From Erythrobacter ramosus (GTDB lineage: Bacteria > Pseudomonadota > Alphaproteobacteria > Sphingomonadales > Sphingomonadaceae), in NCBI RefSeq assembly GCF_009828055.1, contig NZ_WTYB01000002.1, positions 62,001 through 126,000 of the forward strand: a stretch of DNA of 64,000 nucleotides, in the 5' to 3' direction. Made by a program: the position numbers and the translations under genes. The number at the start of each line of letters is the position of its first letter. Positions within the stretch are counted from its first letter, which is position 1. Under the pieces are notes generated by a model, which was not told the origin of the DNA, did not search any database, and saw only the letters and a list, made by a program, of their open reading frames with translations. Positions 50,111 through 60,136 of the stretch are shown here, piece by piece.

Positions 50111-52204
50111 TCAGCCCGCCGCCAGCGCCGCCAACAGCAGCAAGGCAACGATGTTGGTGATCTTGATCATCGGGTTGACGGCCGGGCCAGCGGTATCCTT
50201 GTAAGGATCGCCGACCGTATCGCCGGTCACTGCCGCCTTGTGAGCGTCAGAGCCCTTGCCGCCGTGATGGCCGTCTTCGATGTACTTCTTCGCATTGTCC
50301 CATGCGCCGCCGCCCGAGGTCATCGAGATCGCGACGAACAGACCGCCAACGATCACGCCGAGCAGCAGTGCGCCGAGCGCGGCAAAGCCATTGGCTTGAC
50401 CCGCAACAGCAGTGATCACGAAGTAGACCACGATCGGTGCCGCCACCGGCAGCAGCGAGGGGATGATCATCTCCTTGATCGCGGCCTTGGTGACGAGGTC
50501 GACGGTGCGGGCGTAATCGGGCTTCACTTCGTAGGTCATGATGCCCGGGTTCTTGGCGAACTGGTCGCGCACGTCCTTCACCACTTCGCCCGCAGCCCGG
50601 CCCACTGCCGTCATGCCCATCGCGCCGAACAGGTACGGCAGCAACGCGCCGAGCAGCAGCCCGACGATGACATAGGGGTTTTCGAGGCTGAAATCGACCG
50701 TCACACCCTCGAACAGCTCACGCAGATCGGCGGTGTAAGTGGCGAATAGCACCAGTGCGGCAAGACCGGCCGAACCGATGGCGTAGCCCTTGGTCACGGC
50801 CTTGGTGGTGTTGCCCACGGCGTCGAGCGCATCGGTCTTTTCGCGCACGCTATCGTCCAGCCCCGCCATTTCGGCGATGCCGCCAGCATTGTCGGTCACC
50901 GGGCCATAAGCGTCGAGCGCGACGACCATCCCTGCCAGAGCCAGCATCGATGTGGCCGCATAGGCGATCCCCATCAGCCCAGCGAGCTGGAAGGCGATGA
51001 TGATCCCTGCGCAGATCACCAGCGTCGGCAGCGCAGTCGATTCCATGCTGATCGCAAGGCCCTGGATCACGTTGGTGCCGTGGCCCGTCTCCGAAGCCTT
51101 GGCGATCGAGCGCACCGGGCGGTAATTGGTGCCGGTGTAATACTCGGTGATCCAGATGATCAGCCCGGTGATGACCAGGCCGAGGAACCCGCAATAGAAC
51201 AGGGTGCGACCATTATAGGCCTGCCCTGCAATCGCGCTTTCCATGTTGCCCAGCGTGGCGCTGATCGCGAACCAGATCGCCGGAACCGAAAGGACGGCGG
51301 TGACAAGGAAGCCCTTGTACATCGCGCCCATGATGTTGGTCCCGCCGCCAAGGCGCACGAAATAGGTGCCGATGATCGAGGTGACGATACACACGCCGCC
51401 GATCAGCAGCGGCAGCACCATCAGCGCGAAGAGGTTCTCCGCCCCGCTCAGCAGCAACGCAGTCAGCACCATGGTGGCGCCCACGGTAACGACGTAGGTT
51501 TCGAACAAATCGGCAGCCATCCCGGCGCAGTCACCCACGTTGTCGCCGACGTTATCGGCAATCACGGCGGGGTTGCGTGGGTCATCTTCGGGGATTCCAG
51601 CTTCGACCTTGCCGACAAGGTCCGCGCCGACGTCAGCCGCCTTGGTGAAGATCCCGCCGCCAAGGCGCGCGAAGATCGACACGAGCGAAGCGCCGAGCGC
51701 CAGCGAGGTGAGGCCGATCACCACTGGACGGCTATCAGGAGCCAATCCCGCAGGTCCGGTGAGGTAATAGAAGAAACACGCAATCGCGAGCAGTGCGAGG
51801 CCGGCCACCAGCATCCCGGTGATGGCACCGGCGCGGAAAGCGAGTGTCAGGCCCTCTTGCAGACCCTTCATCGCGGCAGCGGCGGTGCGCACGTTGGAGC
51901 GCACCGACACGTTCATGCCGATGAAGCCCGCCACGCCCGAAAGCACGGCGCCGATTACAAAGCCGACCGCCGGGATCGCGCCCAGCGTGACCGCGACGAT
52001 CACCGCGACAATCACGCCGACAATCGCAATCGCGGTGTACTGGCGCTTCAAATAAGCCTGCGCGCCTTCCTGAATGGCGGCGGCAATTTCCTGCATTTTG
52101 GCATTCCCGGCGTCCGCGCCGAGCACCTGCCGACTGGTGATGAAGCCATAAACAATGGCAAGCAGCCCCAGCCCAATTGAAATGAGCAATAAATTCACGA
52201 GCAA
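50111..52204 (-). CDS. hppA: Proton-translocating pyrophosphatase, K+-insensitive type
   Basis: The 697-residue membrane pump couples pyrophosphate hydrolysis to proton export from the cytoplasm, with about 16 helices. The substrate site shows [33 protein letters not shown] and [14 protein letters not shown]. The motif GNTTKA puts a lysine at residue 468, where potassium-dependent enzymes have alanine, so this should be a K+-independent proton pump. It lies alone between the FemAB-like gene and thiL with its own terminator. It can save energy when the cell is short of ATP, which is inference from the family. Confidence 0.97.
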   Translation of the reverse strand: MLVNLLLISIGLGLLAIVYGFITSRQVLGADAGNAKMQEIAAAIQEGAQAYLKRQYTAIAIVGVIVAVIVAVTLGAIPAVGFVIGAVLSGVAGFIGMNVSVRSNVRTAAAAMKGLQEGLTLAFRAGAITGMLVAGLALLAIACFFYYLTGPAGLAPDSRPVVIGLTSLALGASLVSIFARLGGGIFTKAADVGADLVGKVEAGIPEDDPRNPAVIADNVGDNVGDCAGMAADLFETYVVTVGATMVLTALLLSGAENLFALMVLPLLIGGVCIVTSIIGTYFVRLGGGTNIMGAMYKGFLVTAVLSVPAIWFAISATLGNMESAIAGQAYNGRTLFYCGFLGLVITGLIIWITEYYTGTNYRPVRSIAKASETGHGTNVIQGLAISMESTALPTLVICAGIIIAFQLAGLMGIAYAATSMLALAGMVVALDAYGPVTDNAGGIAEMAGLDDSVREKTDALDAVGNTTKAVTKGYAIGSAGLAALVLFATYTADLRELFEGVTVDFSLENPYVIVGLLLGALLPYLFGAMGMTAVGRAAGEVVKDVRDQFAKNPGIMTYEVKPDYARTVDLVTKAAIKEMIIPSLLPVAAPIVVYFVITAVAGQANGFAALGALLLGVIVGGLFVAISMTSGGGAWDNAKKYIEDGHHGGKGSDAHKAAVTGDTVGDPYKDTAGPAVNPMIKITNIVALLLLAALAAG

Positions 52205-52374
52205 TCCCCTCTCGTCTTATTTAGCTTCCCCTTGCGGGGCGCGTGCGCCTCGTTTTGATCCCGTGGGCGCAGGGGTGCCAGTCATAGGCGCTCGCAGGGT
52301 GCTGGCAAGCCTCCCGCCCGCCGGAGGCACGGTTTTGCGCCACTTTCAGCAGTTTTGGCAGGCGGAACGGGGTG

Positions 52375-53232
52375 TCAGCCGTGCTGGTAGCCGAGGGATG
52401 CGGGGTCGGTGAGCGGCTCATCACCTAGCGTCAGCGGTGCATCTGCGCGTTCGATGACGGTGCCGATGCGGTACGCTGCAACCGGCAAGCGGACAGCGGG
52501 CGCGGCGGTGAACAGCAGCTCGTAATCGTCACCCCAGCGGATGCAGTCGGCCAGCCGCGACGGGTCAGCGACCGGGATGGCGTCGGTTTCAAGCGCAAAG
52601 GTCACGCCGCTTGCCTGCCCCATGCGCCAGCTATCGAGCAGCAACCCGTCCGACACATCCATCATCGCGCTGACATGGGGGGCGAGGGCTTGTCCTTCGG
52701 CAAGGCGCGGCTGAGGGCGATTGAAAGCGGTGAGGTGCTCGGCATCGCCTGCGAAGCCGAGCATCGCGCGCCCGACCGGGCCGGTGAGGTAGATGGAATC
52801 GCCCGGTCGTGCACCAGAGCGCGACGGGACTGGTTGGTGGGTTGCCCGACCGATCGCGGTCAGTCCGAAACTGCGCGCACCTTGCGCCGCGACCGTGTCC
52901 CCGCCCAGCAGCGGCGCGCCAAAGGCAGCGAGCGCTTCGTGCAGTCCTACCAGAAAGCGCGCATCGTCGCGGCCCAGCATATGTCCGAGCAGCACGCCGA
53001 CCGGTTCCGCTCCCTTGGCGGCAAGGTCCGAAATGTTCGACGCGACCAGCTTCCACGCCACATCGGCCATGTCGGCATCGGGTCGGAAATGCGTGCCCTC
53101 GGCCATCATGTCGTGGGTAATGACGAGGGTCTCACCGCCGATGGTCAGAACTGCGCAATCATCCTGCAATCCGCGTGCACCGGGGTGGAGCGGCAGGTCG
53201 CGCAGCGCGGCGATGAAATCGGCTTCGTTCAT
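52375..53232 (-). CDS. thiL: Thiamine-monophosphate kinase
   Basis: The 285-residue enzyme of the PurM/ThiL superfamily phosphorylates thiamine monophosphate to thiamine diphosphate. Signatures are LQDDCAVL near the N-terminus, THDMMAEGTHF, ASNISDLAAKGAEPVGVLLG, GGDTVAA and the late MMDVSDGLLLDSW and WGDDYELLFTA. The C-terminus is about 30 residues shorter than in E. coli. It follows nusB with a 15-base gap, ending the leftward operon hisG, hisD, nusB, thiL. No thiamine riboswitch is visible upstream. Confidence 0.96.
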   Translation of the reverse strand: MNEADFIAALRDLPLHPGARGLQDDCAVLTIGGETLVITHDMMAEGTHFRPDADMADVAWKLVASNISDLAAKGAEPVGVLLGHMLGRDDARFLVGLHEALAAFGAPLLGGDTVAAQGARSFGLTAIGRATHQPVPSRSGARPGDSIYLTGPVGRAMLGFAGDAEHLTAFNRPQPRLAEGQALAPHVSAMMDVSDGLLLDSWRMGQASGVTFALETDAIPVADPSRLADCIRWGDDYELLFTAAPAVRLPVAAYRIGTVIERADAPLTLGDEPLTDPASLGYQHG

Positions 53233-53247
53233 GGTTCGGGCGATTGT

Positions 53248-53718
53248 CTACCCCGAGCGCGCATCCCTCGCCACAGCATCCAGAATGCCATTGACGAATT
53301 TCGCCTGCCCATCATCGAAGAACGCCTTGGCGACCTCGACATATTCGTTGATCGTAACCGCTGCGGGCACATCGACGCGGGCGATCAGTTCATAGGTGCC
53401 GGCGCGCAGCACTTGCAGCATGGTCTTGTCCAGCCGTGCAATGCTCCATCCAGCTGCCAGCTTGCCCGCCACCAGCGCGTCGATCTCGTCCCTTCGGGCG
53501 TCCACACCGCGCACCACATCATCGAAGAACGGCACTTCGGCGTCGGCATATTCGGCGTCGTCGAAATCATCGTCGTCGATGGTGCGGCCGAGCCGGTGCT
53601 GGTGGAATTCATCGAGCAGCCGCACGAGTGCGGTGCCTTCCATATGCTGCTGATACAGCGCCTGCACGGCGGCGAGACGCGCAGCCGAGCGGGCTTTTGA
53701 GCGGGCGGGATGGTTCAT
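53248..53718 (-). CDS. nusB: Transcription antitermination factor NusB
   Basis: This 156-residue all-helical protein binds boxA RNA together with NusE and supports rRNA antitermination. RSAARLAAVQALYQQHMEGT at the start, AGKLAAGWSIARLDKTMLQVLRAG and the final NEYVEVAKAFFDDGQAKFVNGILDAV are family blocks. An acidic insert (DDDDFDDAEYADAE) about residues 48-61 is typical of sphingomonads. It starts within the hisD stop (ATGA overlap). Gene order hisD, nusB, thiL is unremarkable for the group. Confidence 0.96.
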   Translation of the reverse strand: MNHPARSKARSAARLAAVQALYQQHMEGTALVRLLDEFHQHRLGRTIDDDDFDDAEYADAEVPFFDDVVRGVDARRDEIDALVAGKLAAGWSIARLDKTMLQVLRAGTYELIARVDVPAAVTINEYVEVAKAFFDDGQAKFVNGILDAVARDARSG

Positions 53719-55010
53719 TTGATCCTCAGTTCCACGGACTTGGCGTGGGCAGGCAGCCCCTCGGCATGGGCGAGGGTTGCGGCGGCGGGGCCGATCGCGG
53801 CGAAGGACGCCGCATCAAGCCCCAGAAAGCTGGTGCGCTTCATGAAATCGAGCACCGACAGCCCGCTCGAAAAGCGCGCGCGGCGACCGGTGGGCAGCAC
53901 GTGGTTTGGCCCGGCGACATAATCGCCGACCGCCTCGGGCGTCATCCGACCGAGGAAGATGCTCCCGGCGTGACGGATCGCCTTCAAGTAAGGCTCGGGA
54001 TCATCGACCGCGATCTCGACGTGTTCCGCTGCCAGCCGGTTGGCCAGCGCAGGAGCCTCCGCGAGAAGGTCGTTGACCACGATCATCACGCCGTGCGCAT
54101 CCCAACTGGCGCGCGCGGTCTTGGCGGTCGAGAGCTGGGTGATCTGCAAGTCGATGCAGTCCTCCACCTGCCGCGCAAACCCGGCATCATCGGTGATGAG
54201 GATCGACTGCGAGGTCGGGTCGTGCTCGGCCTGGCTGAGCAGGTCGGCGGCGATCCAGTCGGGATCGTTCTTGCCGTCAGCGATCACGAGAATTTCGGAC
54301 GGCCCGGCCACCATGTCGATCCCGACGACGCCGTAAAGCTGGCGCTTGGCTTCAGCGACCCAGGCATTGCCGGGGCCGGTGATGACATCGACCGGGCGGA
54401 TGCGCTTGGTGCCATAGGCCAGCGCGCCCACCGCCTGCGCCCCGCCGACGCGCCAGATCTCGTCCACGCCGGCGATGTGGGCTGCGGCGAGCACCATCGG
54501 ATTCGACTGACCCTTGGGCGTGGGCGTAACCACCACCAACCGCTCGACCCCAGCAACCCGCGCCGGGATGGCGTTCATCAGCAGCGAGGAGGGATAGGCC
54601 GCACGGCCCCCCGGAACATACAACCCCGCCGCATCCACTGGCCGCCAGATCGCGCCAAGGCGCACACCCGCCGCGTCCACATAGTCGCGGTTCTCGGGCA
54701 GCTGCGCCTCGTGATAGGCGCGAATGCGCGCCGCTGCGAGTTCGAGCGCATCGCGCAGATCGGGGGCGAGTTCGTGATAGGCCTGCTCGCACCGCTCGCG
54801 CGTGATCAGCCAGTCGCCATCATCCGCCAGCGTGTAGCCATCGAAGCGCTGGGTGTAATCCGACAGCGCCGCATCGCCGCGCAGCTTCACCGTCTGGAGA
54901 ATATCGGCGACTTGCCCTGCGACTTCGCTGTCGGATTCGCGCCGGGCATCGACGATGCGGTCGAACACTTTCGCGAAATCGGGCTGGAGGGTGGAGAGGA
55001 TCGGGGTCAT
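53715..55010 (-). CDS. hisD: Histidinol dehydrogenase
   Basis: The 431-residue enzyme performs the last two oxidations in histidine synthesis with NAD and zinc. It shows [21 protein letters not shown], the [19 protein letters not shown] block, the zinc-site [27 protein letters not shown] with its histidine, and a late [20 protein letters not shown]. The ATG at 55010 overlaps the hisG stop by four bases (ATGA). The frame is open upstream but overlaps hisG and is a shadow. It is coupled to nusB on the downstream side. Confidence 0.97.
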   Translation of the reverse strand: MTPILSTLQPDFAKVFDRIVDARRESDSEVAGQVADILQTVKLRGDAALSDYTQRFDGYTLADDGDWLITRERCEQAYHELAPDLRDALELAAARIRAYHEAQLPENRDYVDAAGVRLGAIWRPVDAAGLYVPGGRAAYPSSLLMNAIPARVAGVERLVVVTPTPKGQSNPMVLAAAHIAGVDEIWRVGGAQAVGALAYGTKRIRPVDVITGPGNAWVAEAKRQLYGVVGIDMVAGPSEILVIADGKNDPDWIAADLLSQAEHDPTSQSILITDDAGFARQVEDCIDLQITQLSTAKTARASWDAHGVMIVVNDLLAEAPALANRLAAEHVEIAVDDPEPYLKAIRHAGSIFLGRMTPEAVGDYVAGPNHVLPTGRRARFSSGLSVLDFMKRTSFLGLDAASFAAIGPAAATLAHAEGLPAHAKSVELRIK

Positions 55011-55699
55011 GCGGCGGCGGCCTTCTCGCTGCGGTCCTGCGCCTCGCGCCGGAAAGCATCCACCAGCGCGGCCACCCGGGCGTCGGTTTTGAGCGCGGTG
55101 CGGTTGACGATCAGGCGGGCCGAAATGTCGAGGATCACGTCGGTTTCGACCAGCCCGTTTTCCTTCAGTGTCTTGCCGGTTGAAACGAGGTCGACGATCT
55201 GGCGCGCCAGGCCAAGCGAGGGGGCAAGCTCCATCGCACCGTTGAGTTTGACACATTCGGCCTGCACGCCAGCAGCCTCGAAATGGCGGCGGGTGAGGCT
55301 GGGATATTTGGTCGCGACGCGCAGGTGGCTGGCGCTGCCCGGCTCGTCGAGGTCCGAGGCGAGGCGGGCCACTGAAAGGCGGCACAGCCCGATCCCGAGA
55401 TCGACCGGCGCGTAAAGATCGGCGTAGTCGAATTCCTCGATCACGTCCGAGCCGACGATCCCGATCTGCGCCGCGCCATGGGCGACGAAGGTCGCGACGT
55501 CGAAGGCGCGTACGCGGATCATCCGCATGTCATCGCGCGTTGTGGCAAAGGCCAGCGCGCGGCTCTTGGGATCGTGGAACTCGGCGTCGGGCTCCACCCC
55601 GGCGCGCGCCATCACCGGCAGCGCTTCATCCAGGATGCGCCCCTTGGGGACAGCGAAGGTCAGCTGTCCGGGATTGTCGTGAGTGCCGTTGATGGTCAT
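55007..55699 (-). CDS. hisG: ATP phosphoribosyltransferase, short form
   Basis: The 230-residue catalytic subunit starts histidine synthesis by joining ATP and PRPP. It lacks the C-terminal regulatory domain of the long form, so it belongs to the HisG-short class that needs HisZ. Signatures are [42 protein letters not shown] and [15 protein letters not shown]. HisZ is not in this window. ATG at 55699 gives the canonical N-terminus; the frame is open upstream but runs through the next gene. It overlaps hisD and probably begins the operon, which is divergent from the DUF2332 gene. Confidence 0.96.
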   Translation of the reverse strand: MTINGTHDNPGQLTFAVPKGRILDEALPVMARAGVEPDAEFHDPKSRALAFATTRDDMRMIRVRAFDVATFVAHGAAQIGIVGSDVIEEFDYADLYAPVDLGIGLCRLSVARLASDLDEPGSASHLRVATKYPSLTRRHFEAAGVQAECVKLNGAMELAPSLGLARQIVDLVSTGKTLKENGLVETDVILDISARLIVNRTALKTDARVAALVDAFRREAQDRSEKAAAA

Positions 55700-55744
55700 G
55701 ATTGGCCGCGCACTTAAGGACGAGCGGGCAAAAGGGCAATGGTG

Positions 55745-56827
55745 ATGGCGACAAGCGAGCCTGGAATCATGGGGCTGGAAGACTTTACCACGGCGCTCGA
55801 CTGGCAGGCCCGCCATGCCGAGGAAAATGGCGCGCCCGCCACCGCCCGCGTGATCCGGGCGCTGGCAGGGGTCCGTGCTAGCGATACGGCCACAGGACGG
55901 CGGATTGCGGCTTGGCCGGGCCTGACGCTGAAGGATGCGATGCCCTTGCGGCTGGCCGGGGGCTTTCATCACCTGTTGCTGACCGGGGCGGATGACCGGC
56001 TGGCTGAGGTTTACGCCGGAACGATCACCGATCAGTCGGCGGTAGACGCTATGGTGCTCGACCTGACGCACAAGTTCGATGCGCTTCTGGTTCCGTGGCT
56101 CGATGGCCCGCCGCAGACCAACGAAGCGGGCCGCTCTGCCAGCATTATGGCAGGATTGCTGTGGCTGGCGCAGCGGGTGCGGGCTCCGCGGTTCGATCTG
56201 TTCGAGCTGGGAGCAAGCGCCGGGGTCAACACGATGATTGATCGCTATTTCTTCCGGCTGGGCGATACCGAGGTTGGGCCGTCGGACTCGCCGATGCGGA
56301 TCATTCCGGAGTGGCGTGGAGCCTCACCGCCTGCGCCGCCTGCCGCGTTCGGGATTGCCTCCGTGAAGGGCTGCGACATTGCCCCAATCAATCTCGCCGA
56401 TCCTGAACCCGCTCTGCGCCTCAAGGCCTATGTCTGGCCTGATGCGGGGGAACGCATGGCGCGGATCGATGCGGCGATTGCTCTGGCGGGCGTGCAACCT
56501 CCTGATCTCGTGGCCGCCGACGCCGGTGACTTTGCCGCCGCGATGCTCGCCCGCCCTGCGCAGGCGGGCAGGGCGCGGGTGATGTTCCATTCGATCATGT
56601 GGCAATATATGCCCGCTGCAACGCAAGCGCTGATCACCGCTGCGTTTGAAGCGGCGGGTGCCGAGGCGACGCCTGAGACCCCGCTCGGCTGGATCGCGCT
56701 CGAGACGGACCCCGCCACCTTCCGCCACGAATTGCGGGTGCGGCTGTGGGATAGTGACGCCCACCAAGGTGAGGAACACCTGCTGTCCCAAGCGCACCCC
56801 CACGGCGCATGGGTGGAGTGGCTTTAG
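55745..56827 (+). CDS. DUF2332 family protein
   Basis: The 360-residue protein matches DUF2332: [21 protein letters not shown] at the start, [10 protein letters not shown], and [12 protein letters not shown] followed by HGAWVEWL at the end, with [15 protein letters not shown] resembling an AdoMet-type glycine loop. This suggests a methyltransferase-like fold, but no function is known. The ATG at 55745 has AAAGGG at eight bases; the ATG at 55739 would leave only two bases. Its stop codon lies inside the first copy of the 16-base direct repeat at 56823. Confidence 0.88.
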   Translation: MATSEPGIMGLEDFTTALDWQARHAEENGAPATARVIRALAGVRASDTATGRRIAAWPGLTLKDAMPLRLAGGFHHLLLTGADDRLAEVYAGTITDQSAVDAMVLDLTHKFDALLVPWLDGPPQTNEAGRSASIMAGLLWLAQRVRAPRFDLFELGASAGVNTMIDRYFFRLGDTEVGPSDSPMRIIPEWRGASPPAPPAAFGIASVKGCDIAPINLADPEPALRLKAYVWPDAGERMARIDAAIALAGVQPPDLVAADAGDFAAAMLARPAQAGRARVMFHSIMWQYMPAATQALITAAFEAAGAEATPETPLGWIALETDPATFRHELRVRLWDSDAHQGEEHLLSQAHPHGAWVEWL

Positions 56828-56982
56828 GTTCGCGCCAATTTAGGTTCGCGCCAAGCCGCCAAAAGGCCAAGATGTAGCGCTTGCGGCGGAGCCGCCCCAC
56901 ACATCGCTGCGCACTCGGTTCGGATTCGAGGGCCTGCGGCGCGGAACTGCCCTCTTGGCCTCTTGGCGGCTTGGCGCGAACC
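56823..56982. repeat. Inverted repeat element with tandem 16-base repeat
   Basis: TTTAGGTTCGCGCCAA occurs twice head to tail at 56823-56838 and 56839-56854. The second copy continues into a 30-base arm (56843-56872) whose inverted partner is at 56953-56982, with 29 of 30 positions matching. The arms enclose about 80 bases with further G-C rich palindromes. The first 16-base copy contains the DUF2332 stop codon. It sits between convergent genes. Terminal inverted repeats and a duplicated end suggest a non-autonomous mobile or dispersed element, but no target duplication is clear. Confidence 0.75.
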
Positions 56983-56986
56983 AAGC

Positions 56987-57880
56987 CTAACCCGCCAGAA
57001 ACGCCTCCATCGCCGCATTCACCGCCGCCGGGGCTTCCCACGGGACGAAATGCCCGCAATCGGGCACGCGCACGATAGTGAGCGGGTCGATGATGTTCTC
57101 CAGCCCGTCAAGGTTTTCGGGCGGCAGGGCGAGGTCATCCAACCCCCAGATCACCAATGTCGGGATCGTCAGCTTGGGCAGGGCTGGCGGCGACCAGCCT
57201 TCGGGGATTTCGAACGGCGCGTCCATTGTCGGCACGTCGATCGGGCTGGCGCGGTAGTAGTTGAGCATCCCGAAGGCCGCATCGCGGTTCTGCCAATCGA
57301 GCAGCAGGGCATCGCGTTCCTCGGGCTCCATTGCGCTGGGGCGATCCCACTTGACCTCCTTCAGCAGCAGCGCGGTGAGGCCATGTTCCTTGACCAGCGC
57401 GTCGTTGGCCGGATCGCGGAAACCGCGGATATATTGGCTCGCCTCACGCTGGCCGGGGTGGGTGTAGAGCAGGCGCTGGAAGGTCACGGGGTGCGGGGCG
57501 TTGGCGATGATCGCCTTGTTCACCCGCGCATGTTGCCCGCCCAGCGCCACGCCCCACGCAATCGCGCCGCCCCAATCGTGGCCGACGATGGAGAAATGGG
57601 CGATCCCCAAGGCATCGGCGAGCAGGAACACATCTCCGATCAGCTTGTCGGGGGTGTAGGCGGCAACTTCCTGAGGCTTGGACGACCCGCGATAGCCGCG
57701 CTGGTCGGGTGCGATGCAGCGGTAGCGGTCCTTGAAATGCGCAATCTGGTGGCGCCACGTCCGGTGGCTTTCGGGAAAGCCGTGGAGGAAGATCAGCACC
57801 GGCGCATCGACCGGGCCTTCATCAACGATGTTGAGGCTGATGCCGTTGGGCAATTGCACCCGCTTGAGATCGAAGCTCAT
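56987..57880 (-). CDS. Epoxide hydrolase-like alpha/beta hydrolase
   Basis: The 297-residue protein has the epoxide hydrolase/haloalkane dehalogenase layout. LIFLHGFPESHRTWRHQI gives the oxyanion loop (HGFPES is typical of epoxide hydrolases), IVGHDWGGAIAW gives the nucleophilic Asp, and VPDCGHFVPWEAP gives the catalytic His. The cap domain has two or three Tyr residues, including NYYRASP, of the kind used to activate epoxides. ATG at 57880 overlaps the SDR stop (TGATG). The pairing with an SDR suggests a catabolic step on a lipid-like compound, but the substrate is unknown. Confidence 0.9.
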   Translation of the reverse strand: MSFDLKRVQLPNGISLNIVDEGPVDAPVLIFLHGFPESHRTWRHQIAHFKDRYRCIAPDQRGYRGSSKPQEVAAYTPDKLIGDVFLLADALGIAHFSIVGHDWGGAIAWGVALGGQHARVNKAIIANAPHPVTFQRLLYTHPGQREASQYIRGFRDPANDALVKEHGLTALLLKEVKWDRPSAMEPEERDALLLDWQNRDAAFGMLNYYRASPIDVPTMDAPFEIPEGWSPPALPKLTIPTLVIWGLDDLALPPENLDGLENIIDPLTIVRVPDCGHFVPWEAPAAVNAAMEAFLAG

Positions 57881-58689
57881 CACTGCTGCTCCAGCTTGTC
57901 CATGTAGCCATTGGCGACCATGCCCGCGATCTGATCGAACAGCGCATCAGGCGTGCGGCGCAGCTCGCCCATCGCCTTCTCGCCGCCCTCTGCCACGATG
58001 ATCTCGCGCGCCCCTGCCGCAATCCCGTCAAGCATGGCCTTGGCCGCGATGTCGGCCGGGATGCCCTCGTCGATGGCCTTGTCCGAGCGGCCGCGCTTGG
58101 TACCATCAGCGGTCAGCGCATTGCGCGAAACTCCGGTAGCGACCGAACCGGGGTAGATCGTGTGGACGCTGACGCCGCTCTGCGACAATTCGCCCCGCAG
58201 CGCGTCGGCATAGCCCGCCAGCCCGAACTTGGCAGCGCAATAGGCAGTGCGCATCGGCACGCCGACCTTGCCCGCGATCGAGGAGATGAACCCGAGCGCG
58301 CCCGAGCCGCGCTCTGCCATGTGGCCGATCAAGCCTTGGGAGAACGCAATCTGCGCGGTGAGATCAACGGCGATAATGTCGCGATAGACCTGCATCGAAG
58401 TCTTCAATGCGCGGCTGCGCTGCGAAATGCCCGCATTGGCAAAAGCGATATCGACCCCGCCTTTCCACGCAATCGCCTTGGCCGTGGCATCGGCCAGCGC
58501 GGCGTCATCGCGAACGTCGAAAGCGAGGATCAGCGTCTCGCCGCAAGTCGCCGCCACTTCGGCCAGCCGGGCTTCATCCCGACCCGACAGCACCACATGC
58601 GCGCCGCGTGCCGCCAATTCCTGCGCCAGCGCGGCACCGATGCCCGATGAAGCCCCGGTGATCCAAGCCACCTTGCCTGCGTAATCCAT
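57880..58689 (-). CDS. SDR family NAD(P)-dependent oxidoreductase
   Basis: The 269-residue classical SDR has TGASSGIG near residues 11-18, a NAG motif in ANAGISQRS, the catalytic SS of FISSIAG and the YCAAK pair. The SGRDEARL segment after the second strand suggests preference for NADP. The C-terminal third is longer than in minimal SDRs and includes TDALFDQI-like helices near the end. The stop overlaps the epoxide hydrolase-like ATG by one base, so the two genes form a two-gene operon. The substrate is unknown. Confidence 0.9.
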   Translation of the reverse strand: MDYAGKVAWITGASSGIGAALAQELAARGAHVVLSGRDEARLAEVAATCGETLILAFDVRDDAALADATAKAIAWKGGVDIAFANAGISQRSRALKTSMQVYRDIIAVDLTAQIAFSQGLIGHMAERGSGALGFISSIAGKVGVPMRTAYCAAKFGLAGYADALRGELSQSGVSVHTIYPGSVATGVSRNALTADGTKRGRSDKAIDEGIPADIAAKAMLDGIAAGAREIIVAEGGEKAMGELRRTPDALFDQIAGMVANGYMDKLEQQ

Positions 58690-58738
58690 TGCTCTCTCCC
58701 TTTTGGCGAGAGGTAGCGGGCGGGCGGGGGCTGCGCAA

Positions 58739-59194
58739 TCAGGTTGCGATTGCAGACCGGATCATGTCGGCAAGCTCGACCGGGAAGATCGCTTCATGCC
58801 AGCTTTCCAGTTCGTCGAGCGTGAACCAACGGTGCTGCGTCATCAGCGCCAGTTCGGTTTCGGTATGGCGGCTGGTGTCAATGGCTGCCTCGGCAACGCG
58901 CACGAGAAAGAAGCGTTCATCCGCTTGCACTGGTTCGCCTTGGACAGTGATGAACTCCGGCGTCATGCGGGCAATCTGCGGCCCCGGATCGGCGGTAAAG
59001 CCCGTCTCCTCCAGCAATTCGCGCCGCGCGGCTTCCTCGAAGCTTTCGTCCGGCTCGCATTCGCCGCCCGCTGTCACCCAGAACGGATCGCGCCCCGGCA
59101 CGTCATAGCGGAACATCAGCGCGCGGCCTTCCGGGTCGAGCACGATCAGCCGCGCCGCGCGGCGCAGGCGTAGTGCGGGATTGAGCGTGTTCAC
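58739..59194 (-). CDS. NUDIX hydrolase
   Basis: The 151-residue protein carries the complete Nudix box, GGECEPDESF to RRELLEETGF (G-x5-E-x7-REL-x-EE-x-GF). It is preceded by ARLIVLDPEGRALMFRY and followed by the HRWFTLDELESWHEAIFPVEL ending. Nudix enzymes cleave nucleoside diphosphates linked to another moiety; the substrate is not set by the motif. The start is GTG at 59194, overlapping the bolA stop as GTGA. Cytoplasmic. Confidence 0.93.
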   Translation of the reverse strand: MNTLNPALRLRRAARLIVLDPEGRALMFRYDVPGRDPFWVTAGGECEPDESFEEAARRELLEETGFTADPGPQIARMTPEFITVQGEPVQADERFFLVRVAEAAIDTSRHTETELALMTQHRWFTLDELESWHEAIFPVELADMIRSAIAT

Positions 59195-59457
59195 GCCTCC
59201 GGTACGCCCGCTTTGATCGCCACGGCATGGACCCGCTGGCCGACGATATCGCCCAGCACCGCAATCACCGCGCGCTGGCGGGCGAGGCGGTTCATGTCGG
59301 CAAAGGCCGCCGCGTCGATCTCGATGGTGAAGTGCGATTCGCCCGAGCCATCGTCGCCCATATGGCCCGAGTGCTTGTCGCTATCATTGATGATCGCGAG
59401 CCGTGCGGGCGCGAAGGCCTCGGTCAGCAGGACATGCATTTCCTCGGCGACACTCAT
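59191..59457 (-). CDS. bolA: BolA family protein
   Basis: The 88-residue protein has the BolA fold: a short helix, LAIINDSDKHSGHM with a histidine that can help bind an Fe-S cluster with a monothiol glutaredoxin, GESHFTIEIDAAAF, and RLARQRAVIAVLGDIVGQRVHAVAIKA. BolA proteins take part in iron-sulfur handling and stress response. AAGGAAAG precedes the ATG at 59457. It overlaps the Nudix gene by four bases and is divergent from the J-domain gene, with 79 bases between starts. Confidence 0.94.
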   Translation of the reverse strand: MSVAEEMHVLLTEAFAPARLAIINDSDKHSGHMGDDGSGESHFTIEIDAAAFADMNRLARQRAVIAVLGDIVGQRVHAVAIKAGVPEA

Positions 59458-59536
59458 CGGGACTTTCCTTCTTTGCAAGCTGATCGGCCAAATTCCGGCT
59501 TGGAACTTGGGATCCCAATCGCCATTCTCGAGGGCT

Positions 59537-60133
59537 ATGCCTTCACCACGATTTCACGGCCGCGTCGAGAGCAAGGGACGCACATGCGAAGCGCCCGGCT
59601 GCCGCGAGGCGGGTGAATTCCGTGCGCCCGGACGCCGCCCCAACGGGTTTGACGGGCCGGGCGAGTGGCGCTGGTTCTGCCTTCAACATGTGCGCGAATT
59701 CAACGCAGGCTATGACTGGTTCGAAGGCATGAGCGCAGAAGAAATCATCGCCGCGCAGTCGCCCATTGCCGGGTGGCGCACCGAAACCCGCGCCTTCCGG
59801 CCCGATGCGGGCGTGGACGGCGTGCCGCGTTGGGCCGATTACGCCGACCCGCTGGATGCCATCGCTGCCCGTGCGCGCGGTATCCGCAGCCGGGCTGAGG
59901 CGCGCGCGCGGGAAGCGGCGGCGCAGGTGCGCTTCTCGGCCGATGAAGCCCGTGCGCTCGAAGTAATGGGGCTGGGCAGTGACATTGATCGCACCCGGCT
60001 GCGGCGCCGGTATTCCGAGCTGGTGCGGCGCTATCACCCCGACCGGAACGGCGGGGATCGGCAGCATGAGGCCAAGCTGGGCGCGGTGGTCGAAGCCTAT
60101 CAGCTGCTCAAGGGCAGCGCCGCGCTGACTTAG
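59537..60133 (+). CDS. J-domain protein with N-terminal zinc-like motif
   Basis: The 198-residue protein has a C-terminal J domain (about 135-195) with HPD at 167-169 in RRYHPDRNGG, the signature for contact with DnaK. The N-terminal third holds Cys17, Cys22, Cys48 and His51 (in TCEAPGC and WFCLQHVRE), which could bind zinc. It lacks the G/F region and the DnaJ zinc fingers, so it is a specialised co-chaperone rather than DnaJ. ATG at 59537 has GAGGG close upstream. Adjacent bolA is divergent. In many alphaproteobacteria such a gene neighbours cobS. Confidence 0.88.
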   Translation: MPSPRFHGRVESKGRTCEAPGCREAGEFRAPGRRPNGFDGPGEWRWFCLQHVREFNAGYDWFEGMSAEEIIAAQSPIAGWRTETRAFRPDAGVDGVPRWADYADPLDAIAARARGIRSRAEARAREAAAQVRFSADEARALEVMGLGSDIDRTRLRRRYSELVRRYHPDRNGGDRQHEAKLGAVVEAYQLLKGSAALT

Positions 60134-60136
60134 GCG

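Noticed and set aside
52205-52374. Thiamine riboswitch upstream of hppA or thiL
   Set aside because: The 170-base gap holds small G-C hairpins but not the conserved CTGAGA-type core of the riboswitch.
55700-55744. Longer hisG extending upstream of 55699
   Set aside because: The extension would run through the divergent DUF2332 gene, and the family N-terminus begins at MTINGTHD.
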